A stretch of DNA of 64,000 bases from Paenibacillus riograndensis SBR5 (GTDB lineage: Bacteria > Bacillota > Bacilli > Paenibacillales > Paenibacillaceae): positions 2,681,001 to 2,745,000 of the forward strand of contig NZ_LN831776.1 in NCBI RefSeq assembly GCF_000981585.1, written 5' to 3'. Made by a program: the position numbers and the translations under genes. Of the stretch, positions 37,251-46,168 are shown one piece after another. Position 1 is the first letter of the stretch. The number at the start of each line of letters is the position of its first letter. Under the pieces are notes generated by a model. It ran no database searches. It was not told where the DNA came from and saw nothing but the letters and a program-made list of their open reading frames with translations.

Positions 37251-38531
37251 TCATTCTCCTTTGCTTTCTTCACGAACAAATTGCTTGTCCATTGTTCTGA
37301 AGAAAGGATAATAAATAAGAACGGATACGGCCAGGTTGAAAATTTGCAGAATAGAGCCGCGGATGCTGCTTGTAGCCAGATAACCGCTAATCAACGGCGG
37401 CATGGTCCATGGAACCGACACACCGTTCGTTTTTGGTACCAGACCTGTCACCATAGCGAAGTAGGTCGTGATTACCATTGCAATCGGAGCCAGGATAAAC
37501 GGGATGAACATGATCGGGTTCAGTACGACCGGGACACCGAACATGATCGGTTCGCCAATATTAAAGGCCGAGGGCATAATGCTTAGGCGTCCCATCGATT
37601 TGTTTTGATTGCTCTTGCTAAACAGGAACAGACAGACCGCAAGGGCGAATATTGTGCCGGCACCGCCCATATGGACGAATATATCAAAGAACGGCTGTGT
37701 GAAGATGTTGGGCAATTCTTTGCCGGCTTGGAGTGCCAGACGGTTCTCGTCCATTTTTTGCATCCAGATTGGATTCATAATGCCGCCCATAATGTTACCG
37801 CCATGAATTCCCGTCAGCCAGAAGAGGCTGATTAGCAGATCATAGATGATTGCACCAAATATGGTGCCGCCCAGCAGTCCAAGCGGTTTTCCAAGAACAG
37901 TCTGAATCAGATCATGCAGGCTTCCGATTCCAGTGGCATCCAGAATCCAGCTAACAGCAGCGAAGAAGACGATAATGAAAAAGCCCGGAATGAGAGCGGT
38001 AAAGGATCTGCCGACCGCCGGAGGTACGCCGTCAGGGAGCTTAATGACCAGATTCTTACTGATGACGAAGCGGAAAATCTCGGTGCTGATTATTCCGATG
38101 ATGATCGCAACAAAGAGTCCTTTGCTGCCCATAAGACTAAGCGGAATGCCTGCAGCATTATCTGCGGACAGAATGTTGGGAGTGCTCAGTAAATAGGAAG
38201 ACAGGGACAGGATTCCGACCGACATCCCGTCTAGTGAATATTGATTCGCCAAGGAATAGGCAATGGTGAATGCAGCTAAAATCCCAATGAGCCCGAAGGT
38301 GCCGTCGACGATCATCCCTAGGCGGGCTCCCCAGCCGCTTTCGTTCATAAGATTCAAATACCAGTTTGCCTCAATAGGGAGGCTGTTAAGAATCAGAGCA
38401 ATCGACCCGATAATAATCAACGGCATGATGTAGGAAATTCCGTCGCGGATGGCCACTAATTGTTTGACTTGACCGATCCTCCCCGCAAATGGAGCGACCT
38501 TTTCTTCCATGAATGTTTGAATTTTGCTCAT
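37251..38531 (-). CDS. PTS transporter EIIC, lactose/cellobiose family
   Basis: A 426-residue polytopic EIIC: MEEKVAPFAGRIGQVKQLVA then IRDGISYIMPLIIIGS at the N-terminus, GGNIMGGIMNPIW and GEPIMFGVPVVLNPIMF later, all typical of CelB/LacE-type permeases. AAGGGGG precedes the ATG. Its EIIA and EIIB partners are encoded on the other strand at 43233 and 43565. With the GH125 gene next to it the likely substrate is a mannose-containing oligosaccharide; this is inference. Confidence 0.92.
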   Translation of the reverse strand: MSKIQTFMEEKVAPFAGRIGQVKQLVAIRDGISYIMPLIIIGSIALILNSLPIEANWYLNLMNESGWGARLGMIVDGTFGLIGILAAFTIAYSLANQYSLDGMSVGILSLSSYLLSTPNILSADNAAGIPLSLMGSKGLFVAIIIGIISTEIFRFVISKNLVIKLPDGVPPAVGRSFTALIPGFFIIVFFAAVSWILDATGIGSLHDLIQTVLGKPLGLLGGTIFGAIIYDLLISLFWLTGIHGGNIMGGIMNPIWMQKMDENRLALQAGKELPNIFTQPFFDIFVHMGGAGTIFALAVCLFLFSKSNQNKSMGRLSIMPSAFNIGEPIMFGVPVVLNPIMFIPFILAPIAMVITTYFAMVTGLVPKTNGVSVPWTMPPLISGYLATSSIRGSILQIFNLAVSVLIYYPFFRTMDKQFVREESKGE

Positions 38532-38552
38532 TGTATATTCCCCCTTTAGTAT

Positions 38553-39848
38553 TTACCTGTCCAGTTCCAGGTAATTCAGCAGCAACCGGCAGTACATCAT
38601 ATTCGACCATGAGAACCATTCCCGGGTATACTGGCTTTCATTGTTTACATCAAAGCTTTCATGGCATTGCATCGTACCTGCCGTGGTTCCAACCAATAAA
38701 TCGAGCAGGCGCTCTTTCTCATTTCTGCTGTTTGTGGTCAGACCTTGCATGGCCAGAGCTATTGGCCAGATATATTGATCCGGTGTATGTGAGCTTCCAA
38801 TCCCTGATGCTACGGAGCCGGAATAATAATAAGGATTGCGGTCACTAAGCAGGAGCTCACGTGTGTTTAAGTACACCTCGTCTTCAGCATCGCAGTAGCC
38901 AAGGTAAGGAGCCGATAACAAGCTGGGTACATTTGCATCATCCATCAAAGTGTAATTGCCTAGCCCGTCCACCTCATAGGCAAAGACCTTTTTCCCTGTC
39001 AGTGCATCTTCAACAATGCCATACTTGTCGATTCCTTTTTGAATCTCATCCCGCAGGCGGCCGATCTCCTCAGTGAGAGCACTCTCGTCATAGAATTTTC
39101 CAATAATTTCAGTCAGGTAAGTAAGGATCACTACAGCGAACATATTTGCCGGAATCAGGTATCCGTACCGGCAGGCATCATCACTTGGCCGGAAACCGGA
39201 CCAGGTCATACCAGTATAACCAACTTGTGCTCCCTTTCCGTCATTGACGAGTGTATCTTCCGGGCGTTCATCGAAGCGTTCAAATGAATAGGTTGAGCTC
39301 TCGTGGCGTTGCTCTGTTCTAAACAAGGTTACAATTTCTTTGACCGCTTGAAGGAAGGTTTCATTGAAATGCCAGGTATATCCTGTTTGCTTATATAACA
39401 GATACGCAAGTCTTACTGGATAGCACAACGAGTCAATCTCATACTTCCGCTCCCACACCCAAGGCGACATGGACGTTTGGTCTGTCTGATGCCCGTGACT
39501 GTTTGGCTGTTGGTTAAAAGCATTGGCATAGGGATCAATGATAATGTACTCGCATTGTTTTTGGACGAGCTTTGCAATAAGGTGCCGGAATACTTCATTT
39601 GACTTAGCCAGGATCAAATACGGCTCAATTTGTGCTGTAGAATCCCGGAGCCACATGGCGGGAATATCCCCGGTTACCAAATATACCGAGCCGTCATCTT
39701 GAATGTGAAGCGTTCTCAATAATGTATCCGAAAAACAATTACGGAACTGATCTCCCCACAAATTCTTGTTCATTTGACGGGTCATGGCATCTACTTGTTC
39801 CAACATTCCAGTAATTCCGAGCATGGCTTGTTCTTTAATAATTTCCAA
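38553..39848 (-). CDS. GH125 exo-alpha-1,6-mannosidase-like glycosidase
   Basis: A 431-residue protein of the metal-independent alpha-mannosidase family GH125: TLHIQDDGSVYLVTGDIPAM, WLRDSTAQIEPYL, GMTWSGFRPSDDA, MDDANVPSLLSAPYLG and SSHTPDQYIWPIAL. There is no signal peptide, so it acts on imported (perhaps phosphorylated) mannosides. The first codon of the frame is TTG, with AAGGAG directly against it; initiation may actually use ATT at 39842 or ATG at 39827. Divergent from the GntR-type regulator gene. Confidence 0.9.
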   Translation of the reverse strand: MEIIKEQAMLGITGMLEQVDAMTRQMNKNLWGDQFRNCFSDTLLRTLHIQDDGSVYLVTGDIPAMWLRDSTAQIEPYLILAKSNEVFRHLIAKLVQKQCEYIIIDPYANAFNQQPNSHGHQTDQTSMSPWVWERKYEIDSLCYPVRLAYLLYKQTGYTWHFNETFLQAVKEIVTLFRTEQRHESSTYSFERFDERPEDTLVNDGKGAQVGYTGMTWSGFRPSDDACRYGYLIPANMFAVVILTYLTEIIGKFYDESALTEEIGRLRDEIQKGIDKYGIVEDALTGKKVFAYEVDGLGNYTLMDDANVPSLLSAPYLGYCDAEDEVYLNTRELLLSDRNPYYYSGSVASGIGSSHTPDQYIWPIALAMQGLTTNSRNEKERLLDLLVGTTAGTMQCHESFDVNNESQYTREWFSWSNMMYCRLLLNYLELDR

Positions 39849-39916
39849 CTCCTTCTATCATTTATATCATTTTATAATACATTTAGCTCTTTTATAATAT
39901 GTTTTGTTATTTACCT

Positions 39917-39945
39917 TTGTCAATCAAATTATTAAATGATATAAT
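39917..39945 (+). promoter_or_regulatory. promoter of the GntR-type regulator
   Basis: TTGTCA (39917-39922) and TATAAT (39940-39945) with a 17-base spacer. Upstream, TTTATAATA occurs twice exactly 20 bases apart (39871 and 39891), a possible operator or the -10 region of the divergent GH125 gene. Confidence 0.65.
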
Positions 39946-39977
39946 ATATATATCTTTTGGTAAAGGATAAGCAAACT

Positions 39978-41132
39978 ATGAAAAAGAAACCTTTGTATCA
40001 AACGATCTACCAGAGTATTAAAGAAGGGATACAGAGCGGCAAGTATGCCCCGGGCGATCAGGTGCCCACCGAAAAAGAATTAACGGATATGTACGATGTC
40101 AGCCGGTTGACCGCTAAAAATGCAATGAATCTATTGGCGGAGGAAGGGTGGATTCATCGTGTTTCAGGTAAAGGGAGCTTTGTCAGTGAACTGGCAGTTG
40201 AACAGGCGAACCGAAGTGAACAGAGACAGGCGAGGCTAATCGGTCTGATTCTCGCCGGGTTCTCGGACAGCTACGGAACAGAGCTGCTCCGCACCATGAT
40301 TCACGAGTTGACCCGAAGGGGATATCACGCGATCCTCAAGATTTCCAATGAATCGCAAGAAATGGAGACCCAGTATTTAAACGAACTGATAGCTTTAGGA
40401 GTTCAGGGTATTCTCATTTTGCCTGTTCAAGCGGAGTTTCATAATGTAGCCCTACTGAAGGTGACTCTCAGCAATTTCCCGATTGTGCTTGTAGATCGAA
40501 GGCTGTCTGGCGTATCTGTTCCTTATGTGGGCAGCAATAACAAGGAAATTGCGCATCAGCTGACGATGAAACTTCTAAATTCCGGGCATAACAAAATCAG
40601 TGTTATTTCTCATGAAAACTTGAATAATTCTTCGCTTAACGATCGGATGGACGGAATCAGGGATGCTTATATGGAAAAACAGGTGCTCCTTGATAACAAT
40701 CTGTGGTTGCTTGATCTAGAGACGTCCTATTGGAACTTATCGGATACACAACTGCTGGAAAGGGATTTTCAAAAAATCTACCAAAAGCTTCAGGAAAAGC
40801 CGGAGATCACTTGTTTCTTCGCGTTGGATTATCTTAGTGGACAAATATTGTGGTATGCGCTGCACCAGATCGGTAAGAGCATTCCTGAGGACTATAGCTT
40901 ACTCAGCTTTGATGGTCCGCTGCAAAACTTTTTATCCCCTTCATTCACCAGGATTATTCAAAATCAGCCCGAGATCGGCCTGCACGCTGTAGGCCTGCTG
41001 CTTCAGATGATTGAATCAGGACAGCCGGATTACAAGGAAGTCATCGTCAAGACAAGATTTCTGGATAATGACTCGATACGTATCAACAAAAAGCAGACAG
41101 GAGAAGCGCCCGTATGGGATGCTGAGGAATAG
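39978..41132 (+). CDS. GntR-family regulator with LacI-type sensor domain (AraR-like)
   Basis: A 384-residue regulator: N-terminal GntR winged helix (YQTIYQSIKEGIQSGKYAPG, VPTEKELTDMYDVSRLTAKN) and a C-terminal periplasmic-binding-protein-like sensor (GLILAGFSDSYGTELLRTMI, VLVDRRLSGVSVPYVGSNNK, LSFDGPLQNFLSPSFTRI). This layout is that of AraR. The ATG at 39978 was chosen; the frame opens seven codons earlier at TTG. It probably senses the mannoside or a breakdown product and controls the divergent EIIC/GH125 operon. Confidence 0.9.
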   Translation: MKKKPLYQTIYQSIKEGIQSGKYAPGDQVPTEKELTDMYDVSRLTAKNAMNLLAEEGWIHRVSGKGSFVSELAVEQANRSEQRQARLIGLILAGFSDSYGTELLRTMIHELTRRGYHAILKISNESQEMETQYLNELIALGVQGILILPVQAEFHNVALLKVTLSNFPIVLVDRRLSGVSVPYVGSNNKEIAHQLTMKLLNSGHNKISVISHENLNNSSLNDRMDGIRDAYMEKQVLLDNNLWLLDLETSYWNLSDTQLLERDFQKIYQKLQEKPEITCFFALDYLSGQILWYALHQIGKSIPEDYSLLSFDGPLQNFLSPSFTRIIQNQPEIGLHAVGLLLQMIESGQPDYKEVIVKTRFLDNDSIRINKKQTGEAPVWDAEE

Positions 41133-41165
41133 GGAAGCTCAATGATAGTAGAGGAGGAGAGCCGT

Positions 41166-43091
41166 ATGTATCCCCGGATTGTACTCATCCTGCAGTATTT
41201 GCTCCATACGGACTCTTCAGTGACCGGAGAGCAACTCGCTATTGAGATTGGAGTGACCTCAAGAACGATACGAAGCGATATCAAGGTATTGCACGACCTG
41301 ATATCCAGTCACGGAGCCGAGGTTCAGTCTTTGCGGGGAATAGGCTATGAACTGAAGATTAGTGATCGGTCGGCTTTTGATGCCTGGCTCAAAAAGCATA
41401 TGTCCAGCGCAGCTGTTGCAACAGGAACTTTTATGGACCGGGTCGGTTTCGTTATGAGAACATTGTTGTTGGCGGAAGGCTATGTGAAATTAGAGAAATT
41501 AGCAGATCAAATGTATGTTAGTAAATCAACAGTCCAAAACGTGTTGAAGTCCGTGAGGCAGAGACTGAATGTCTACGGACTTCAAATCACAACCAAGCCA
41601 GGCTATGGCTTGAAGATTAGCGGAGAAGAATACCAGCTTCGATTGTGCATCGCGGATTCTTTTCGGGAAGATGTTAACCAGACAGGCGTGGATGATGCGG
41701 AGGATAACGGATATCCCCTTTTTTTCAGCAGGGATGAATTTATAGAGGTCCGTGACATCATCATTGGAAATATGAGGAGACATGGCTTGTTTTTTTCAGA
41801 TCGCGGCCTTCACAATCTCGCCATTCATATTATGATTGCTGTACGACGGATCCGGGAAGGATATCTAATATTATCCTTGCCGCGGGAGTACATGTGGTCC
41901 GCCAACAGCAAAGAAGCGACAGCCGCCCAGGACATTGCAGCCGCCCTGGTGTCCCGGTCTGCCCTTATGTTTTATCCTGAATATGAGGTGGAGTACCTGA
42001 CTATGCACTTAATGGGTACAGAGTTGTCTATAGAACTGGGAGATACCCAGCGAATGGCATTGACAGAGTCGGACCAAGAATACCGGATGTATGTCAAATC
42101 CATGATTGAAGAGATGGAAGCGCTCCTAGAACTCGGGATCATGCATGATTCAGAGCTGGAATGGGGGCTTACCTTGCATCTCAAGCACGCTCTCAGCCGC
42201 ATTCGCTTTGGGATGGGCTTCAACAACCCGATGCTGGACTCTATCAAGATGGAATATCCGCTTGCTTTCCAAGCAGCCATTGTTGGAGCCGCCAAGCTGC
42301 AAAAGCTATCAGGCCTGCACATCTCTGAGCAAGAAATTGGCTATATTGCGCTCCATATCGGAGCTGCACTGGAACGGCTGGAAGAGCGTTATGCCGTCAA
42401 AAAGTGCATTATCGTGTGCAGCACAGGACTTGGCAGTGCCCGCCTGTTATATCATAAGATCAATAGGCATTTCGGTTCTAAACTGGAGGTCGTCGGCACT
42501 TATGGATATTATAATTTGGACCAGGCTCCGCTGGAGATCATCGATTTTATTGTGAGTACCGTTCCTCTCCCGGCTGAATTGCCACTTCCGGTCGTACAAG
42601 TACAAACCCTGCTTCAGAACTCGGACCTTCAGCAAATTCAGAGGATGGTCTTACATCTTGGGCAGGAACTTATTGGCTTTATCCGTGAAGAGCTGACATT
42701 TTTGCAGTTGGATCTGGAGAACAGGGATGAAGTTATAAGTTATCTATGTAACGAGTTGGAGTCCAGGCATCTGGTGACACCTGCATTTCTGGAATCCGTT
42801 AAACAGAGGGAACAGCTCTCATCTACCGCTTTTGGCAATCGGACAGCCCTGCCGCATCCGCTTGTTCCACAAACGAAAGAAACCTTTGGTGTCATCTGCA
42901 CTTTGAAAAAACCTGTGATGTGGGGAGACAAGCCTGTTCAGTTCGTTTGCCTTTTATGTGTGGGGAAGAAGAATCAACAGGAGCTGACAATCCTTTACGA
43001 TACCCTGATCCAAATCACGGAAAGCCCTGAGCTGGTTGAGCAGCTGATTAAAGCAGAGACATTCCGGGAGTTAAGCTGCTTTTTTTCCTAA
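41166..43091 (+). CDS. PTS-regulated activator (HTH-PRD-PRD-EIIB-EIIA)
   Basis: A 641-residue multidomain regulator of the LicR/MtlR type. Order: two helix-turn-helix regions (SVTGEQLAIEIGVTSRTIRS; KLEKLADQMYVSKSTVQNVL), PRD1 (FSDRGLHNLAIHIMIA), PRD2 (LTLHLKHALSRIRFGMGF, IGYIALHIGAALERLE), an EIIB-like domain (CIIVCSTGLGSARLLYHKIN, with a Cys) and an EIIA-like domain (FGNRTALPHPLVPQ, with a His). The start at 41166 follows AGAGGAGGAG; ATG 41142 has no ribosome site. It would activate the locus when PTS flux signals substrate. Confidence 0.92.
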   Translation: MYPRIVLILQYLLHTDSSVTGEQLAIEIGVTSRTIRSDIKVLHDLISSHGAEVQSLRGIGYELKISDRSAFDAWLKKHMSSAAVATGTFMDRVGFVMRTLLLAEGYVKLEKLADQMYVSKSTVQNVLKSVRQRLNVYGLQITTKPGYGLKISGEEYQLRLCIADSFREDVNQTGVDDAEDNGYPLFFSRDEFIEVRDIIIGNMRRHGLFFSDRGLHNLAIHIMIAVRRIREGYLILSLPREYMWSANSKEATAAQDIAAALVSRSALMFYPEYEVEYLTMHLMGTELSIELGDTQRMALTESDQEYRMYVKSMIEEMEALLELGIMHDSELEWGLTLHLKHALSRIRFGMGFNNPMLDSIKMEYPLAFQAAIVGAAKLQKLSGLHISEQEIGYIALHIGAALERLEERYAVKKCIIVCSTGLGSARLLYHKINRHFGSKLEVVGTYGYYNLDQAPLEIIDFIVSTVPLPAELPLPVVQVQTLLQNSDLQQIQRMVLHLGQELIGFIREELTFLQLDLENRDEVISYLCNELESRHLVTPAFLESVKQREQLSSTAFGNRTALPHPLVPQTKETFGVICTLKKPVMWGDKPVQFVCLLCVGKKNQQELTILYDTLIQITESPELVEQLIKAETFRELSCFFS

Positions 43092-43232
43092 GGTAAGCGG
43101 AAAAACATTCGCTGTAGGTTGAAAAAGGTATGGCTTATACTTGTGTAAACACTGTTTCTCTTGGTTGGGAGCTTTGTATAGTACTTCGCCAAGTTGATCT
43201 GGTGCACAATAATGCAATCGGAGGGGAAGTTA

Positions 43233-43550
43233 ATGGAGTATATAGAGAAGGTTATGTCGATGATCGCGAAGTCTGGTGCGGCTAGAAGCCAAGCGATGGA
43301 AGCCATTATGGTTGCGAAGCAAAAGAATTACGCTGGTGCGGCTGAGCTTTTGGATAATGCCTCCCAGGATTTGAAGGATGCGCACAAGGTACAGACTCAA
43401 TTGATACAAGAGGAAGCTGGCGGTACCAAACACGAAATTTCACTGCTGATGATTCACGCCCAGGATCATTTAATGAATGCAATGACCGTCAAAGATTTAG
43501 CCAAAGAAATTATCGAGCTGCATGAATATACTCATCAGCTTCAAATTTGA
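43233..43550 (+). CDS. PTS EIIA, lactose/cellobiose family
   Basis: A 105-residue helical EIIA: MEYIEKVMSMIAKSGAARSQ, AMEAIMVAKQKNYAGAAELL and LLMIHAQDHLMNAMTVKDLA, with the phospho-His in MIHAQDHL. GGAGGGG precedes the ATG at 43233. It passes phosphate from HPr to EIIB for the EIIC at 37251. Confidence 0.93.
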   Translation: MEYIEKVMSMIAKSGAARSQAMEAIMVAKQKNYAGAAELLDNASQDLKDAHKVQTQLIQEEAGGTKHEISLLMIHAQDHLMNAMTVKDLAKEIIELHEYTHQLQI

Positions 43551-43564
43551 AAGGGGACGACATT

Positions 43565-43873
43565 ATGATTAAGATTGTACTTGTATGCTCTGCTGGTATG
43601 TCTACCAGCTTGATGGTTAAAAAAATGCAGGAAGCAGCTCAGACAGGTGGCCAGGAGGTAAGCATTCAAGCGACTGCCGGAGAGAATCTGTCCAACTTTG
43701 GTAATGACATTGATGTATTAATGCTTGGCCCGCAGGTTGCATATATGCGGAAGGATTATGAGAAGAAATTTGTGCCTAAGGGTGTCAAAGTAGATGTGAT
43801 CAATACAGTTGATTATGGACGGATGAACGGAGAAAAAGTCCTGGCCAGAGCCTTGGAACTGGCAGCAGAGTAG
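43565..43873 (+). CDS. PTS EIIB, lactose/cellobiose family
   Basis: A 102-residue EIIB: MIKIVLVCSAGMSTSLMVKK with the phospho-cysteine Cys8, then VLMLGPQVAYMRKDYEKKF and VDVINTVDYGRMNGEKV. It follows the EIIA stop by 14 bases after AAAGGGGACG. Standard partner of the separate EIIC. Confidence 0.93.
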   Translation: MIKIVLVCSAGMSTSLMVKKMQEAAQTGGQEVSIQATAGENLSNFGNDIDVLMLGPQVAYMRKDYEKKFVPKGVKVDVINTVDYGRMNGEKVLARALELAAE

Positions 43874-43945
43874 TGTTCAATCTCACGCTGCGTAAAGAAG
43901 GAAAAGTATGGATTAAGTAAAGATAATACAAGGTGGAGAAATATT

Positions 43946-44221
43946 ATGCAAAAAACATTCAGAATTACCGATGAAGACGGAATTCATGCACGTCCGGCGA
44001 CTACGCTAGTCAATACAGCTACTAAATATAAGAATACCGAAGCTTTTGCGGAAGCCAGAGGCAAGAAGGTTACATTGAAATCCATTCTGGGTGTGCTGTC
44101 CCTGGGCCTTGAAACCGGCGACACGCTAACTCTGATTACGGAAGGAGGAGAGGAGGCAGAAGCACTGGGCGCACTCCAGGAAGTGATGGTTAAAGAAGGG
44201 CTGGGCGAGGTTCATGAATAG
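43946..44221 (+). CDS. HPr-like phosphocarrier protein
   Basis: A 91-residue HPr: DGIHARPATTLVNTATKY with the active His and KSILGVLSLGLETGD with the regulatory Ser. It retains both sites, so it can take part in the phosphorelay and be a target of HPr kinase. A dedicated HPr inside a sugar operon is uncommon in Bacilli, where the general ptsH serves all systems. ptsI is not present in the window. Confidence 0.92.
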   Translation: MQKTFRITDEDGIHARPATTLVNTATKYKNTEAFAEARGKKVTLKSILGVLSLGLETGDTLTLITEGGEEAEALGALQEVMVKEGLGEVHE

Positions 44222-44464
44222 ACTCACATCGAAAACTGGACGTACAACACGGAAGAGTTATTTTCGGAATCGGAGCCAAAGTTGCAAGGAATATCTGTTG
44301 AAAAAGTTAGTGGAGGATCGCTGCTTTCTACCTTTTATGGTTTTACAATGATGCACGGCTACCCCTGTTGCAGAATTATCGACTTATTAAGTAATTTAAA
44401 CAGCTCAAACCATTCTTGTCTATAGAGATCAACAAGGGGACGCAACCCATCCGCTTGTTGGAAT

Positions 44465-44500
44465 GAAAGAGGGCGGATCATTTCACCCTCTTTCTTTTCT
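44465..44500 (+). terminator. terminator of the PTS operon
   Basis: GAAAGAGGG and CCCTCTTTC with a 12-base loop, followed by TTTTCT. The 240 bases between the HPr stop and this hairpin show no recognisable gene. Confidence 0.75.
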
Positions 44501-44579
44501 AAACATGAGAAAATGGGCAGCAGCATTTTTTGTGACAAGAAAAACCACAGGTTAGCTTACACTGTCATGTCAGCAAAGG

Positions 44580-44760
44580 TTTTTACCCCGGCAGAAGTGC
44601 CGGTGGAACGGATATTCGGTGAGACGGATGAATATCTGAATCGAAGTGGGATACTCCCATGTGAGCATTAAGATCACTGGTAGCTGATTCGTCCGTGAAC
44701 AATTTGAATTTTAGAGCATAGTCCCAAGGTCGTATAGGCACTTGGGACTCTTTTTATTTT
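44580..44760 (+). ncRNA. candidate structured RNA with terminator
   Basis: CCGGCA-GAAG-TGCCGG (44588-44603) forms a tetraloop hairpin; GACGGATGAAT (44623-44633) can pair with ATTCGTCCGT (44687-44696) around an inner TGGGA-TAC-TCCCA hairpin; a strong terminator (AGTCCCAAG/CTTGGGACT then T-rich) closes it at 44720-44760. The arrangement suggests a small RNA or leader ending about 100 bases before cotJA. It matches no riboswitch class that I could recognise. Confidence 0.4.
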
Positions 44761-44862
44761 TTTTTTAATTAACGTTTTATAACTCGTGTGGTTGTCATAA
44801 GTTTGTTAAGAAGGCAATTTCCAGCGTTGTAACACAGAAAAACAGGAAAAAGGAGGAGCTGT

Positions 44863-45081
44863 ATGATGGAATCACAAGAGAGGGTATATTTCCCTTTTCG
44901 GGGCCCGTTCGATCCATGCCCGCCGGTGCCGTTCAAGACGTATGTTGTCCCGCCGAACCAGTTTATCAATTTTCAGCCGCCGAATTGGCCGCAGTTTTCG
45001 CTGCCCGAGGCTTTGAGGGCAGGTACGCTGTGGCCTGCGCTGTTCAGCCCTTATGAATCCAAGAGCAAAGGAGGCAAGTAG
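44863..45081 (+). CDS. cotJA: spore coat protein CotJA
   Basis: A 72-residue Pro-rich protein: FPFRGPFDPCPPVPFKTYVV then PPNQFINFQPPNWPQF. AAGGAGGAG sits before the ATG. It is the first gene of the cotJABC coat operon made in the mother cell; CotJA and CotJC interact and are packaged together in the coat. A deleted copy of its first 40 codons lies at 35494. Confidence 0.93.
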   Translation: MMESQERVYFPFRGPFDPCPPVPFKTYVVPPNQFINFQPPNWPQFSLPEALRAGTLWPALFSPYESKSKGGK

Positions 45082-45084
45082 TCT

Positions 45085-45351
45085 ATGGAAGCAAATGCTT
45101 GCGAGCCGCGTTATTATGAAATGCTGGAGCAGCTGCAAACTCTCGATTTTGCTCTGGTGGAGCTGAATTTGTATTTGAATACCCACCCTGAGGATCTAAG
45201 GGCCATCGAGCAGTTCAATCAGCTTACACAAGAGCGCACCCGGCTGGCAAATCAGTTCCAGGAGTTGTACGGTCCGCTGCAGAGCTTCGGCCGCGCCTAT
45301 TCGAAATGTCCATGGGAATGGAACCAGACTCCTTGGCCTTGGCAGGTCTAG
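45085..45351 (+). CDS. cotJB: spore coat protein CotJB
   Basis: An 88-residue helical protein: YYEMLEQLQTLDFALVELNL then YLNTHPEDLRAIEQFNQL and PWEWNQTPWPWQV at the end. It starts three bases after the cotJA stop, with GGAGG inside the end of cotJA. It has the family size and the Trp/Pro-rich C-terminus. Confidence 0.93.
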   Translation: MEANACEPRYYEMLEQLQTLDFALVELNLYLNTHPEDLRAIEQFNQLTQERTRLANQFQELYGPLQSFGRAYSKCPWEWNQTPWPWQV

Positions 45352-45436
45352 CGGGCATGTATGCAAATGAAGTTTTGGATGAAGCTGATTCACGGATGCT
45401 TACATTTACAAAACCTTAAGGAGGGATCATTCCCGA

Positions 45437-46006
45437 ATGTGGATATATGAGAAAAAACTGCAGTATCCGGTGCGTGTCAGCAAATGCGATGTGCGGATGG
45501 CGCGTTATCTAACGGAGCAGTACGGAGGAGCGGACGGGGAGCTGGCAGCCGCGTTGCGGTATATGAATCAGCGGTATGCTATTCCAGACAAAGTAATAGG
45601 GGTGTTAACGGACATTTCGACTGAGGAATTTGCCCATTTGGAAATGATTGCTACAATGATATATAAATTAACAAAAGATGCATCAATTAGTGAACTTGAA
45701 GCTGCCGGACTCGGGCCGAACTATGCACAGCGCGACCATGCGCTATTCTACCAGAATTCGGCAGGTGTGCCCTGGACGGCAACGTATATCCAGGCCAAGG
45801 GTGATCCGCTGGCTGACCTTTACGAGGACATTGCGGCCGAAGAAAAGGCCCGGGCTACATACCAGTGGCTGATCGACATGACGGATGACGTAGACCTGCA
45901 GGACAGCCTGAAGTTCCTGCGGGAGCGGGAGATTGTGCATGCGTTAAGATTTAAGGAGTCGGTGCAGATTATTATTGATGAGCGGGAGCAGAAGCGGGTG
46001 TTCTGA
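45437..46006 (+). CDS. cotJC: spore coat protein CotJC (manganese catalase family)
   Basis: A 189-residue ferritin-like protein: MWIYEKKLQYPVRVSKCDVR, DISTEEFAHLEMIATMIYKL (metal-binding E-x-x-H) and EEKARATYQWLIDMTDDVDL, REREIVHALRFKESVQII (second metal set). AAGGAGGGAT precedes the ATG. Residues around 55-90 use A/T-rich codons while the rest is G/C-rich, and relics elsewhere in the window carry the G/C-rich version; the gene may be a mosaic. Confidence 0.94.
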   Translation: MWIYEKKLQYPVRVSKCDVRMARYLTEQYGGADGELAAALRYMNQRYAIPDKVIGVLTDISTEEFAHLEMIATMIYKLTKDASISELEAAGLGPNYAQRDHALFYQNSAGVPWTATYIQAKGDPLADLYEDIAAEEKARATYQWLIDMTDDVDLQDSLKFLREREIVHALRFKESVQIIIDEREQKRVF

Positions 46007-46107
46007 CAATGAGGTATACACAAATTTCGTTATGAATATCTTGATCGCTAAGGTTCCCCCTTTTGTTATTGCCGATTTTGCCAGGGATAAGTTTATGAAT
46101 ACAACAG

Positions 46108-46160
46108 CAGACCTTCGGAATGGCGATTCCCTTATCGCTGGCTTCTGAAGGTCTGTTTTT
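46108..46160 (+). terminator. terminator between cotJC and the tetR gene
   Basis: CAGACCTTCGGAA and TTCTGAAGGTCTG pair and are followed by five T on the + strand. It lies between two convergent genes and could also stop the TetR transcript. Confidence 0.8.
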
Positions 46161-46168
46161 ATCTAGGT

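Noticed and set aside
44221..44440. Possible start of a ptsI (enzyme I) gene after HPr
   Set aside because: The ATG overlapping the HPr stop opens only a short frame, and none of the translations shows enzyme I motifs.
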